Assembly (NCBI GenBank): GCA_004297485.1
Contig: SCTM01000041.1
Span: 40,641-104,640 of the forward strand
Length of the DNA: 64,000 bases
Reading direction: 5' to 3'
DNA from: Rhodospirillaceae bacterium
GTDB lineage: Bacteria; Pseudomonadota; Alphaproteobacteria; Rhodospirillales; Rhodospirillaceae
Positions 8,292 to 17,548 of this stretch are shown here, piece after piece. The number at the start of each line of letters is the position of its first letter. The stretch's first letter is position 1. A program made the position numbers and the translations under genes. The notes under the pieces were generated by a model, which was given only the letters and a program-made list of their open reading frames with translations, had not been told where the DNA came from and did no database searches.

Positions 8292-9527
8292 CTATTGTGG
8301 CCTAAGGGCGCGGAGAACAACCGGCCCCAACAGAACCCCACCCGCCAAGACACCGAAGGCTCGCGTCCACGCACCGACGCCGCTTCCATGGTCCAACACA
8401 AGGCCCACAACCGACGGAGAGATTCCGGCGGCGAGGAAGCCAAGTACGGAGTGCACTGCGAGAGTTGCTCCTTGCCGACCAGGGGCCGCGAAATGCACCG
8501 CGCCCGCCGTCAACGCGCCCGAGTCTGCGCTTACGAGAAAACTGTAAGCCGAGCAGATAAGAAATGCGCTGAGCAAGGAAAGCGAAAGCGTTGGAACGCT
8601 AAGCGCGACTGATGCCGACATGAGCATGACCATGCAAATAACGCGCACCCTGCCGAAGCGTGCCGACAATTCATTTCCGATGATGCTTGCCGGAAGGCCA
8701 ACGAGGAGTACGAAAGATGCCAACAGCGGCACCTGGACCGCGCTGGTGCCAGATAGCGTCGCAACAAAAACCAAAAAGGTGACGATCCACGCACGGAACC
8801 CGTACAATTCCCACATATGTGCTGCGTAAGCTAAGTTGAAGGCCAGGGATGACGTGTTGGAAAATGCGGGCTTCAGATTTAACGTCTCCCGCCAGCTGGG
8901 AACTTTCCCAACTGCAGGTGCCGCAATTACCGTTGCACATATGGACGCGGCAATGAGAGCACCGATCGCAGCAACGGCGAAGGCACCGCGCCAGCCGAAA
9001 CCATGTCCGGCCAAGCCTGCGGTCAACACGGCGACACTGGCGCCAGCGCTAAATGTCGCTGTGTAATATGCCACGGCCCGTTGGCGAAGCGTCGGCGACA
9101 AGCGATCAGAAAGAACTCTGAGCCCTGGGAGGTAAGTGCCCGCCAGGCCTATGCCTGAGGCAAGACGAAATGGCATCGCCGAAACCCAGCCGGTTGCGAC
9201 CAATGCAAGGAGGATGGATGCGACTGAGGATAAGATTGCCGAAAATACAAATATCCGTTTTGGATCGACCCTATCGCTAAGCGCCAGTAACACCGGGGAC
9301 GCAAGAAGGTACCCCGTCTGGAACGATCCATCGACAAGCCCGGCCTGAGCATTACTCATGTGCCAAGACGACCGGAGCGCCGGAATAAGTGGCGCGTAGG
9401 TTCCAGCAGGTATTGTCGCCAGCAGTTCCGCACAACACATTAGGACGATCAGCCGATATGGTGCCGACAAGTTCATCAGGCTGAGTTGCTCAAGAACGTG
9501 GTCGCGGAGCGCGCTATCTGCCGCCAT
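8292..9527 (-). CDS. MFS transporter
   Basis: This 411-residue protein consists almost entirely of about 12 hydrophobic segments, as in major facilitator superfamily carriers. Between segments two and three is a loop of the expected kind (LLALSDRVDPKRIFVFSA, the MFS motif A region), and a second copy in the C-terminal half reads GNELSARFGRVRVICMV. It would act in the inner membrane. Substrate is unknown; its place beside a luciferase-like oxidoreductase and the acyl-CoA operon suggests import or export of a small organic compound. The start ATG at 9527 gives a normal cytoplasmic N-terminus (MAADSALRDHVLEQL). The gene ends 78 bp from the oxidoreductase start, so the two could be cotranscribed. 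Confidence 0.87.
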   Translation of the reverse strand: MAADSALRDHVLEQLSLMNLSAPYRLIVLMCCAELLATIPAGTYAPLIPALRSSWHMSNAQAGLVDGSFQTGYLLASPVLLALSDRVDPKRIFVFSAILSSVASILLALVATGWVSAMPFRLASGIGLAGTYLPGLRVLSDRLSPTLRQRAVAYYTATFSAGASVAVLTAGLAGHGFGWRGAFAVAAIGALIAASICATVIAAPAVGKVPSWRETLNLKPAFSNTSSLAFNLAYAAHMWELYGFRAWIVTFLVFVATLSGTSAVQVPLLASFVLLVGLPASIIGNELSARFGRVRVICMVMLMSASVALSVPTLSLSLLSAFLICSAYSFLVSADSGALTAGAVHFAAPGRQGATLAVHSVLGFLAAGISPSVVGLVLDHGSGVGAWTRAFGVLAGGVLLGPVVLRALRPQ

Positions 9528-9585
9528 TGTAACATGTGAGGTTGCGCCCTTAGCCTCATATTAATATAGGCAGCACCTTGCCTGC

Positions 9586-10743
9586 CTATTTGAGCTTTAC
9601 CTTACCGGCCAACAGCGCCGTGGCATCGAGAAACCCCATGTCCGGATTTTTCGCGCACACCGATGCGACGGCACCGAGGAGCCGCGCCCGGACGTCGAAC
9701 GGAATTTCCATATTGGGCTGGCTCACGTTCTTGAAGCCCTGGATGAAGGCAAAGCCCCAGAGACCGGCCATGTCCGCCTCGGCCACATTGGCGCCGTTGC
9801 GCGCGGCGATGTAGTTCGCGCAGGTGTAGGTCGCAGGGGAAAACGCCGCTGTCGTTGCCGGCAACTCCCGCGGCGTCTGTGTCAACGTTTGATTGACGAC
9901 GGTCGGGAGAAAGGACTGCGGGTATGTTCTGCAAGCATCAGAAAGTCCGATATCCGCTGGACCGCCGGCAGCATCGGCAAAAAATATCAGCTTATTCGTC
10001 GCCTTATAGGTTCCCGCCAAATAACCATGTGTCCAAAGCCGCGCGAGCACCGATTGGGATGTCGTGCTGGAGTTATCTGTAAGAGCGATGCACCTGAACT
10101 CGGCGGCGCTGAAATCCGCCGGCGCCGCGGCAGACTCCGCCGCGTTATCGGCGATTCCATCCGCGTCCGCGGCCACCTGCAGCCGAACAATGCGGTCGGG
10201 ATTCCTTACCTTCCCATTGTTATCGGCGTCACCCTTGTGGATCATGTCCACGAATTCCATCCCGGATGTGACCTCGCCCCACACCGTATATTTGCCGTCA
10301 AGCGCCGCACGGCTATCGGCCAGCACAATAAACCACTGGCTGTCGGCGCTGTTTTTATCGGATGTGCGGGCCATGGAGACCGTGCCGCGGACCTGCGGCG
10401 TGCGCGTGAATTCCGCGTCGATCGAACGGCCGGAGCCACCCGCACCGGTACCGCTGGGATCGCCGGTCTGCGCCATGAAACCGCTGATGACGCGGTGAAA
10501 GACCGTGCCGTCGTAGAACCGCTCACGAACGAGATGCTTGATGCGCGCCACGTGTTTCGGCGCGAGATCCGGCCGCATACGGATGACCACGCGGCCATAG
10601 TCGAGGTCGAGGTACAGAGTGTTGTCGGGGTCAGATGGCAGGGACGACGAAGCCGGGTCCGGTCCAGCGGCAAGCGCGCTCTGGTCGGTGGAAACGACCT
10701 GAAGAAACAGCAGCAGAAGTGCAATGAGAACGCCGCCGCGCAT
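9586..10743 (-). CDS. Exported cyclophilin fused to two HdeA/B-like domains
   Basis: With the ATG at 10743 the product has 385 residues and begins with a signal peptide (MRGGVLIALLLLFLQVV, predicted cut after SALA). Residues about 40-190 are a cyclophilin-type peptidyl-prolyl isomerase: FYDGTVFHRVISGFMAQTGD, SADSQWFIVL and DGKYTVWGEV. The rest is not part of any usual cyclophilin. It holds two similar units of about 75 residues, each opening with FS-x-A-x-[FY]-x-C and closing with a second Cys about 53-55 residues later (Cys 218/271 and 308/363), the spacing seen in the acid-stress chaperones HdeA/HdeB and related Rap1a-like folds. It is likely a periplasmic folding catalyst with chaperone modules; the domain-pair call is by eye. 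The frame is open to an ATG at 10809, which would add a basic leader. Confidence 0.78.
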   Translation of the reverse strand: MRGGVLIALLLLFLQVVSTDQSALAAGPDPASSSLPSDPDNTLYLDLDYGRVVIRMRPDLAPKHVARIKHLVRERFYDGTVFHRVISGFMAQTGDPSGTGAGGSGRSIDAEFTRTPQVRGTVSMARTSDKNSADSQWFIVLADSRAALDGKYTVWGEVTSGMEFVDMIHKGDADNNGKVRNPDRIVRLQVAADADGIADNAAESAAAPADFSAAEFRCIALTDNSSTTSQSVLARLWTHGYLAGTYKATNKLIFFADAAGGPADIGLSDACRTYPQSFLPTVVNQTLTQTPRELPATTAAFSPATYTCANYIAARNGANVAEADMAGLWGFAFIQGFKNVSQPNMEIPFDVRARLLGAVASVCAKNPDMGFLDATALLAGKVKLK

Positions 10744-10971
10744 AATCGGCACTCGCTTTCGGATGGGTTTCAAAGTGCCCCGCTTCCCTATAAAAGCACG
10801 AACGCCCATGCCATGCGAACGCCATAGGCCATCCTAAAAGCAATATGTAGCCGTGATGGCCGTTCTCGAATCGAGAATCCGGGGCAAAAGCACAGGCGTC
10901 GTTCTTATATCGGCCATGCGCATACGGCACAACCCTCGCGCGTTTTTACGTCTTGCATTTGCACGGCGTTC

Positions 10972-11000
10972 ATTTATATCAAATTTGAATATTTTATAAT
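10972..11000 (+). promoter_or_regulatory. Putative promoter/operator of the marR-RND operon
   Basis: A consensus -10 box TATAAT is at 10995-11000. Immediately upstream is a perfect 10-bp palindrome TCAAATTTGA (10979-10988) in an AT-rich stretch that contrasts with the GC-rich surroundings. The palindrome would lie between -35 and -10, a classic site for MarR autorepression. The -35 hexamer is weak. The downstream GTG at 11038 begins the MarR gene. Confidence 0.5.
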
Positions 11001-11037
11001 ATGAAATAAAATCGCCACAGTTGTACGGTCAACCGAC

Positions 11038-11529
11038 GTGTCTTCATCCAGTTCCCGCGGCAAAGATGCCGGCAAGGCCGTCGCGCCGTCGTCCGATCCG
11101 GCCACGTCGACAGCCGAAGCGGCGGCGTTTCTGCAGAATTTACGTGCTCTGAGTGTAAGCATCGGCGAACAGATTTCGCCCATTCTGGAAAAAGAGCAGG
11201 GTGTCGATCTGCGCTTGTGCTTTATTCTGCACAATATTGCCGAAGGCGCGCTCTATCCCAGCGCCATCGCTCAGACGACCGGATTGCCCAACAGCCTGAT
11301 CAGCAAGCATATCGATCAGCTGGTCAAAAAGGGCTTGATCGCGCGCAATCTTGATTCACAGGACACGCGCCGCATTCGGCTCACGCTCACAGCCAAAGGC
11401 AAACGCGCTCAACGCGACACCGCCGATATCTTTACAACTTTGGCGCACGAGCGCTTGGCGCGCATACCTGCAAAACGGCGCATCGCCTTTCTCGCCGTTC
11501 TCGCCGACCTTGCCCGCGAGATCGAGTAA
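11038..11529 (+). CDS. MarR-family transcriptional regulator of the efflux operon
   Basis: A 163-residue winged-helix protein. After a Ser/Ala-rich leader, LCFILHNIAEGALYPSAIAQ and TTGLPNSLISKHIDQLVKKG form the helix-turn-helix (about residues 60-105), followed by the wing DSQDTRRIRLTLTAKGK. The frame begins at GTG 11038; no clear purine-rich site precedes it, so the start is uncertain by some residues. It ends two bases before the outer-membrane channel gene and so is the first gene of the RND operon. MarR regulators in this position normally repress their own operon until a ligand (drug, phenolic) binds; the AT-rich palindrome upstream fits autoregulation. Confidence 0.86.
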   Translation: MSSSSSRGKDAGKAVAPSSDPATSTAEAAAFLQNLRALSVSIGEQISPILEKEQGVDLRLCFILHNIAEGALYPSAIAQTTGLPNSLISKHIDQLVKKGLIARNLDSQDTRRIRLTLTAKGKRAQRDTADIFTTLAHERLARIPAKRRIAFLAVLADLAREIE

Positions 11530-11531
11530 TC

Positions 11532-13043
11532 ATGACCGTCAGGACATCCCAAAAGCGTCTCATCTCCGGCGTTGCCGTTGCTGCGGTGACGACATTCCTC
11601 GCCGGCTGCGCCGTTGGTCCTAATTTTCACCGGCCGGCGGCACCTGCGGTCACGGGATACACCGTCGAGGCCTTGCCGGACAAAGTGGTGGCGGGGGACA
11701 TGCCTGGTGGACCGGCTCAGCAGTTGGCTATGGGCGGAGATGTCACCGGCCGGTGGTGGACGCTGTTCGGGTCCGCCCCGCTTGATGCCTTGGTGGAACA
11801 GGCGTTGTCCGCCAACCCGGATCTGGCCGCGGCCAAGGCCGCCCTGCGCCAATCCCGGGAAAAGCTATACGCGGGCGAAGGCGCTTTCTTTCCCAACGTC
11901 GACGGCAATTTTTCATCGACGCGCCAGAAGATCAATGCCACCGCATTCGGCGGCGCCGCGTTAAGCCCGCCGCCCTTTACCCTGCACAATGCATCGGTGA
12001 GCGTAACCTATGCCCTGGACGTCTTCGGCGGAACGCGACGGACAGTGGAATCCCTGAGAGCTCAGGCCGAAGCCGTACGCTTCCAGACCGAAGCGGCTTA
12101 CCTGACCCTGACGGCCAATGTCGTCACCGCCGCGATTCAGGAAGCCGCAATCAAGAGCGCGGTCGCGGCGACCCAGGAGATTGTCGCCGGTGACCGCCAG
12201 CAGCTCGATATCGCGCGCCGGCAGGAATCCGTGGGCGGAATATCCAAAGCCGCATTTCTGGCGGAGACGGCACAGGTGGCGGCCGTAGAAGCCACCTTGC
12301 CGCCTTTGGAAAAGCAACTCGCCCAGCAGCGCAACGCCCTGGCAGCGCTTGCGGGACGGTTTCCAACCGAAGGTCCGTCAGCGAGTTTCGACCTTGCCGT
12401 GCTTACCATGCCCGAGACTTTGCCCGTCAGTCTGCCTTCGCGCCTGGTCGAACAACGTCCCGATATTCGTGCGGCGGAGGCGACGCTCCATGCCGCCAGC
12501 GCCGAAATCGGCGTCGCCACCGCCAACATGCTGCCGCAGATCAACCTGAGCGGCACCTATGGGAGCAGCACCGGCCAAATCGGCGACTTATTCGCCGCCG
12601 GCACGGGTATTTGGAGCCTTGGCGCCCAGGCGGTGCAACCGATCTTCCACGGTGGCCAGCTCCTTCATGAGCGACGGGCGGCCGTGGCCGCCTACGATCA
12701 GGCAGCAGCACAGTATCGGGCGACGGTGCTCGCGGCCTTTCAGAACGTGGCCGACACATTGCGGGCATTGCAATCGGACGCGGACACTCTGAAGGCGCAG
12801 AGCGTCGCCGAACGCGCGGCCGCCGACAGCCTTGAGATCGCGAAACAACAATATGCCGCGGGCGCCATCAGCACCTTGCTTCTGCTTGACGCTCAACGGA
12901 CATACCAACAAGCGCGCATTGCTCTGGTGACGGCGCAGGCAAGCCGCTACGCCGACACAGTTGCCTTGTTCGTCGCCCTGGGCGGCGGCTGGTGGAATCG
13001 CCCGGACGACGTCACCGACCATCACGGCGGCAGCCAGCAATGA
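11532..13043 (+). CDS. RND efflux outer-membrane channel lipoprotein (NodT/OprM family)
   Basis: This 503-residue protein is a TolC-like outer-membrane factor. It has a lipoprotein signal with lipobox LAGC (Cys 26) followed by AVGPNFHRP, the hallmark N-terminus of NodT/OprM proteins. Two repeats of the outer-membrane efflux domain follow, with long helical stretches (LVEQALSANPDLAAAKAALR near 95; LVEQRPDIRAAEATLHAASA near 305) and GIWSLGAQAVQPIFHGGQL near 360. It forms the outer-membrane exit duct for the adaptor and pump encoded next. It starts two bases after the MarR stop and is separated from the adaptor gene by 82 bp. Substrate not predictable. Confidence 0.92.
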   Translation: MTVRTSQKRLISGVAVAAVTTFLAGCAVGPNFHRPAAPAVTGYTVEALPDKVVAGDMPGGPAQQLAMGGDVTGRWWTLFGSAPLDALVEQALSANPDLAAAKAALRQSREKLYAGEGAFFPNVDGNFSSTRQKINATAFGGAALSPPPFTLHNASVSVTYALDVFGGTRRTVESLRAQAEAVRFQTEAAYLTLTANVVTAAIQEAAIKSAVAATQEIVAGDRQQLDIARRQESVGGISKAAFLAETAQVAAVEATLPPLEKQLAQQRNALAALAGRFPTEGPSASFDLAVLTMPETLPVSLPSRLVEQRPDIRAAEATLHAASAEIGVATANMLPQINLSGTYGSSTGQIGDLFAAGTGIWSLGAQAVQPIFHGGQLLHERRAAVAAYDQAAAQYRATVLAAFQNVADTLRALQSDADTLKAQSVAERAAADSLEIAKQQYAAGAISTLLLLDAQRTYQQARIALVTAQASRYADTVALFVALGGGWWNRPDDVTDHHGGSQQ

Positions 13044-13125
13044 CGGGCAAGACGAACGACACGTGGACCGATCCGCTCTCGCGCCATGGGCGGCCTATGG
13101 ATGTAAAGAAACGGGATATATCGTG

Positions 13126-14259
13126 ATGACTAAGCGCATGATCAACATGTTGATCGTTGTCGGCCTGATTCTGGCAGCCGTATTTGGATACAAGATGTTC
13201 GGCAGCTATATGATGGGGCGCTATATGAAGGCGCTTGCATCAGCGCCGCAGGTGGTCGCGACGATGCACGCGACCACCCAGGAGTGGCAGCCGCAGATCA
13301 GGGCCGTCGGGTCTTTGCGCGCCGTCCAGGGCGCCGATCTTTCCGTCGAAACATCCGGCATTGTCGAGAGCATCGATTTTACGTCCGGCGAAGACATCAA
13401 GGCAGGCGCCGAACTTCTGCACCTTCGGGCTGCCGACGACATCGCCAAGCTTCACGCCCTTGAGGCAAGCGCCCACCTCGCCGCCCTCACCTATGACCGC
13501 GACAAGAAGCAGTTCGCGGCCCAGGCCGTGAGTCAGGCAACCCTGGATTTCGACGCCGCCACTCTCGACAGTGCCAATGCGGCGGTGACGGAACAACAGG
13601 CCGTGATCGAGAAGAAAGTCGTGCGTGCACCGTTCGCGGGCCGGCTGGGTATTCGCGCCGTCGACGTCGGTCAGTATGTCGGCGCCGGAACAGCGGTTGT
13701 CTCGCTGCAGACCGTGGATCCGATCTATCTGGATTTTCCCCTGCCACAACAGGAAGTAAGCCGTCTCAAGACCGGACTCACGGTGACGGTGCAGACGGAT
13801 GCTTATCCGGATCGCCGGTTCACCGGAGAAGTCTCGGCGCTCAATTCCCGCGTCGATACGGCCAGCCGCAATGTGCAGGTTCGCGCCACGATAAAAAATC
13901 CCAATCACGCGCTGCTGCCGGGCATGTACGGGACCGTGGCTATCGATAGCGGCGTTGTAAACCGCTACATCACGCTGCCGCAGACGGCGGTGACCTATAA
14001 TCCCTATGGCAACATCGTCTACGTCGTTGAACACCAGGGAAATGACGAAAAGGGTCAACCGCGCCTCATCGCGCAGCAGGCGTTCGTCACACTTGGGCCG
14101 GCGCGCGGCGACCAAGTTGCTATCGTGAATGGCCTCAAAGAGGGGGACGAGGTCATTGTCCTTGGCCAGCTTAAACTGCGCAATGGCTCGCCAATCATGA
14201 TCAATAATGCCGTCATGCCGAGCAATGACGCCGCGCCGGCACTGCCGTCCGATCAGTAG
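13126..14259 (+). CDS. RND efflux periplasmic adaptor (membrane fusion protein)
   Basis: With the ATG at 13126 the product has 377 residues. It starts with an uncleaved N-terminal membrane anchor (MINMLIVVGLILAAVFGY), then the lipoyl/barrel-sandwich strands VETSGIVESIDFTSGEDIKA, a helical hairpin near 110-160, and VRAPFAGRLGIRAVDVGQYV, the canonical HlyD/AcrA second half-lipoyl motif. The C-terminal membrane-proximal domain carries VAIVNGLKEGDEVIVLGQLKL. It links the inner-membrane pump to the outer-membrane channel encoded on either side. The frame extends upstream to 12961 inside the preceding gene, but that segment has no family similarity. Twenty bases separate it from the pump gene. Confidence 0.91.
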   Translation: MTKRMINMLIVVGLILAAVFGYKMFGSYMMGRYMKALASAPQVVATMHATTQEWQPQIRAVGSLRAVQGADLSVETSGIVESIDFTSGEDIKAGAELLHLRAADDIAKLHALEASAHLAALTYDRDKKQFAAQAVSQATLDFDAATLDSANAAVTEQQAVIEKKVVRAPFAGRLGIRAVDVGQYVGAGTAVVSLQTVDPIYLDFPLPQQEVSRLKTGLTVTVQTDAYPDRRFTGEVSALNSRVDTASRNVQVRATIKNPNHALLPGMYGTVAIDSGVVNRYITLPQTAVTYNPYGNIVYVVEHQGNDEKGQPRLIAQQAFVTLGPARGDQVAIVNGLKEGDEVIVLGQLKLRNGSPIMINNAVMPSNDAAPALPSDQ

Positions 14260-14279
14260 ATGAACGAAAGAGCCTTGCG

Positions 14280-17200
14280 ATGAATTTTACGGACATTTTC
14301 ATCCGGCGCCCGGTATTGGCGACGGTCGTCAGTCTGATGATCCTGGTCCTTGGCCTGCGCGCGGCCGGTTCCCTATCGGTGTCGCAATTTCCGCATACAG
14401 AGAACGCCGTCATCTCTGTTTCAACCACCTACTACGGCGCCGACGCCGACGTGGTCGCAAGCTATATCACCACGCCATTGGAAGCCGTCATCGCCCAAGC
14501 CTCGGGTATTGATTACCTCACATCGTCGAGCAAGAGCGGTTCCAGCACCATCACCGCCTATCTGCGGCTGAACTACGACGGCGACAAGGCGATGACTGAA
14601 ATCAGCGCCAAGGTCAACGCGGTGCTGAACCAGCTGCCGCCGGAATCCCAGCGCCCGATTCTATCGCTCCAGATGGGCCAGGTAACCCCGGCGATGTTCA
14701 TCGGCCTCAACAGCGACGTTTTGCCGTCGACCCAGCTGGCCGATTATGCCCTCCGCGTCGTCGTGCCCAGGCTGCAGGCAATCGAAGGCGTGCAGGAAGT
14801 GCAATTTGGCGGCGGCAAGGGGTTTGCCATGCGCGCCTGGCTGGACCCAACGAAGCTGGCCGCGTTGAACCTTACGGCATCGGATGTTTACAGCGCGCTT
14901 GCCGCCAACAACTATATTGCCGGACTGGGCACCACCCGGGGGCAAATGGTGCAGGTCAATCTGGCCGCCTCCACGAATCTGCATTCGGTCGAGGACTTCC
15001 GGAACCTCGTGCTCAAGACGGTCGGTGGAACGATCATACGCCTCCAGGACGTCGCCACCGTTGATCTCGGCACGGAGGATTACGACTCCATTGGGGCGTT
15101 CGACGGCAAGCAAGCCATCTTGCTCGCCGTGCAGGTCGCGCCCTCGGCGAATCTGTTCGATGTCATGAGGCGCGCGCACAAGGTTATCCCCGATCTCAAA
15201 CTGCAGCTGCCGCAGGGCGTGCACCTGACCGTGGCCTATGATTCCTCGGATTTTATCAGCGGCGCCATCAAGGAAGTCGTCCGAACTCTCATTGAGGCCC
15301 TGTTGATTGTCACTCTGGTGGTGTTCGCCTTCCTCGGATCGCCGCGGTCGGCGCTGATACCAGCCATCGCCATTCCCCTATCCCTCGTCGGCACGTTGAC
15401 CATCATGCTGGCGCTCGGCTTTTCCCTCAACCTTCTGACGCTGTTGGCGCTGGTGCTTTCGATCGGCCTGGTCGTCGACGATGCGATCATCGTGGTCGAA
15501 AACATAAACCGACACATGGAAGAAGGGATGGCACGGACCAAGGCATCTCTATTGGCGGCACGCGAACTTGCCGGGCCGATCGTGGCAATGACCGTGGTCC
15601 TGATCGCCGTATATGTCCCGATCGCTTTTCAGGGAGGCCTGACCGGTGCTTTGTTCACCGAATTCGCATTCACCCTGGTCGGCGCGATTACCGTTTCCGC
15701 CATTGTCGCGCTGACATTGTCGCCGATGTTGTCCTCACGTCTTCTGCGGAGTCACGTTAAGGATGGCGGCACCTGGGAGGACGGTCTGGTGCGGTTCATC
15801 GACCGCCGGTTCGATAGTCTGCATCGCTACTATGCTTTTGCCCTGCACGAGAGCTTGAACTCGGTGGCGGTCATCGTTGTTTTTGCCTTGACCGTTCTGG
15901 TCAGCATTTATTTCCTCTACACCACGGCCCGCGATGAATTGGCGCCGCAGGAGGACGGCGGCTTTATGGCCGCTCTTATGATCGCGCCGCCCAGTTCGAC
16001 GCTTCAGCAACGTGAACTGTTCATGGAGCAGGCCGCCGGAGTCTTTTCAAGCGTCCCGGAGGTCATCCATTCGATCCATATGGACACACCGGATCGCGCC
16101 CTCATCGGCATTGCGCTCGCCCCCTGGGACAAACGCAAGCGCACCATGAGCGAGGTGCAGGGGCCGCTGCAGAAGGATTTGAACCAGATCGCCGGATTCC
16201 GTGTTGCGATCTTTCAGCCGCCGCCGTTGCCGGTCGGCTTCGGCCTGCCTGTACAATTCGTCATCGGCTCGACGCAGCCTTTCGACCGCATGAACGACGT
16301 CGGGCAGGCGTTCCTTGAGCAAACCAGCAAAATGGGCATGTTCAGCTTCTTGAGTTCCGACCTCAAGATCGACCTGCTGCAGACGACTGTTGAGATCGAT
16401 CGCGACAAAGCCGCCCAACTTGGCCTCAACATGACGGATGTGGGCCGGGCAATGACCACCATGTTGGGTGGAGGATATGTCAATTATTTCGCCTTCGACG
16501 GGCGGGCCTACAAAGTGATTCCGCAAGTCCAGCAGAATTATCGGCTCAATCCTCAACAGCTGCTCGACTATCATCTTCGCATCGCCGACGGTTCGGTCGT
16601 TCCCTTGTCGACCATTGCACACCTCAGCACCAAGACGATTCCCGAATCCCTGCCCCACTTTCAACAGCTCAACAGCGTCACAATCCAAGGTGTGCTGGCG
16701 CCGGGGGTGGCAATGGGTGATGCGCTGGATGCCCTCAGGGCACTTGCCGCGCGGACACTGCCCGCCGGCTATTCGGTCGACTACGGCGGCACATCGCGTC
16801 AATACATGCAGGAGTCGAGCGGATTCCTGCTGACGTTCGTGTTCGCGCTGATCATCATCTTCCTGTCGCTGGCCGCCCTGTTCGAGAGCTTCCGCGACCC
16901 ACTGATCATTCTTGTCTCGGTACCCATGTCCATCGCCGGTGCATTAGTGTTTATTTCCACAGGCATCGGCGGAACCACCCTTAACATTTACACCGAGGTC
17001 GGCCTCGTCACCTTGATGGGACTGATCAGTAAGCACGGCATCCTGATCGTCGAATTCGCCAATGCGGAACAACATCGCGGCAAACCCAAGCGGGAAGCTG
17101 TGGAGCTGGCCGCCGCCACGCGGTTGCGTCCCATATTGATGACGACCGCAGCCATGGTCCTGGGCGTGATGCCGCTGCTTCTGGCCAGCGGCCCCGGCGC

Positions 17201-17363
17201 CGGGGCGCGCTTCAACCTGGGCCTCGTCATTGCCAGCGGAATATCCATCGGCACGCTGTTCACGCTGTTCGTAGTACCGGCGGCATACTTGATATTGGCC
17301 GCGGACCACACGAAAGACGGCGTTGCGTCTGATTTGTCTCAGGAATCTGCCGTAGAATATTGA
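14280..17363 (+). CDS. RND multidrug efflux pump, inner-membrane transporter
   Basis: The 1027-residue product has the length and topology of hydrophobe/amphiphile efflux RND pumps. It begins NFTDIFIRRPVLATVVSLM, a strong family signature, and has twelve membrane segments in two halves with two large periplasmic loops. The proton-relay Asp pair is present in transmembrane segment four (LVVDDAIIVVENINRHME near residue 400), and the second half has TLMGLISKHGILIVEFAN near 915. It exports its substrate with proton motive force through the adaptor and the OprM-like channel of the same operon. The C-terminus is slightly shorter than in AcrB. Substrate range cannot be read from sequence; MexF-, AcrB- and MdtC-like classes are all possible. 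Confidence 0.93.
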   Translation: MNFTDIFIRRPVLATVVSLMILVLGLRAAGSLSVSQFPHTENAVISVSTTYYGADADVVASYITTPLEAVIAQASGIDYLTSSSKSGSSTITAYLRLNYDGDKAMTEISAKVNAVLNQLPPESQRPILSLQMGQVTPAMFIGLNSDVLPSTQLADYALRVVVPRLQAIEGVQEVQFGGGKGFAMRAWLDPTKLAALNLTASDVYSALAANNYIAGLGTTRGQMVQVNLAASTNLHSVEDFRNLVLKTVGGTIIRLQDVATVDLGTEDYDSIGAFDGKQAILLAVQVAPSANLFDVMRRAHKVIPDLKLQLPQGVHLTVAYDSSDFISGAIKEVVRTLIEALLIVTLVVFAFLGSPRSALIPAIAIPLSLVGTLTIMLALGFSLNLLTLLALVLSIGLVVDDAIIVVENINRHMEEGMARTKASLLAARELAGPIVAMTVVLIAVYVPIAFQGGLTGALFTEFAFTLVGAITVSAIVALTLSPMLSSRLLRSHVKDGGTWEDGLVRFIDRRFDSLHRYYAFALHESLNSVAVIVVFALTVLVSIYFLYTTARDELAPQEDGGFMAALMIAPPSSTLQQRELFMEQAAGVFSSVPEVIHSIHMDTPDRALIGIALAPWDKRKRTMSEVQGPLQKDLNQIAGFRVAIFQPPPLPVGFGLPVQFVIGSTQPFDRMNDVGQAFLEQTSKMGMFSFLSSDLKIDLLQTTVEIDRDKAAQLGLNMTDVGRAMTTMLGGGYVNYFAFDGRAYKVIPQVQQNYRLNPQQLLDYHLRIADGSVVPLSTIAHLSTKTIPESLPHFQQLNSVTIQGVLAPGVAMGDALDALRALAARTLPAGYSVDYGGTSRQYMQESSGFLLTFVFALIIIFLSLAALFESFRDPLIILVSVPMSIAGALVFISTGIGGTTLNIYTEVGLVTLMGLISKHGILIVEFANAEQHRGKPKREAVELAAATRLRPILMTTAAMVLGVMPLLLASGPGAGARFNLGLVIASGISIGTLFTLFVVPAAYLILAADHTKDGVASDLSQESAVEY

Positions 17364-17548
17364 TCTCTCTTCCTGAGAGCCCACCGGCACGTCCCCACCG
17401 TCGTTCCGATGTCATGAATCCCTCGCCTTGAGCCCCGCCCGGTGCATCGCACGCGGATGTGCCGGTTACCAAATTCTTGGCCAAACCTTTGGATAAGTGA
17501 ACGAATGTATGGTCTAAGGGGATCATAAGAATACGGGAGGGGGCGGCG

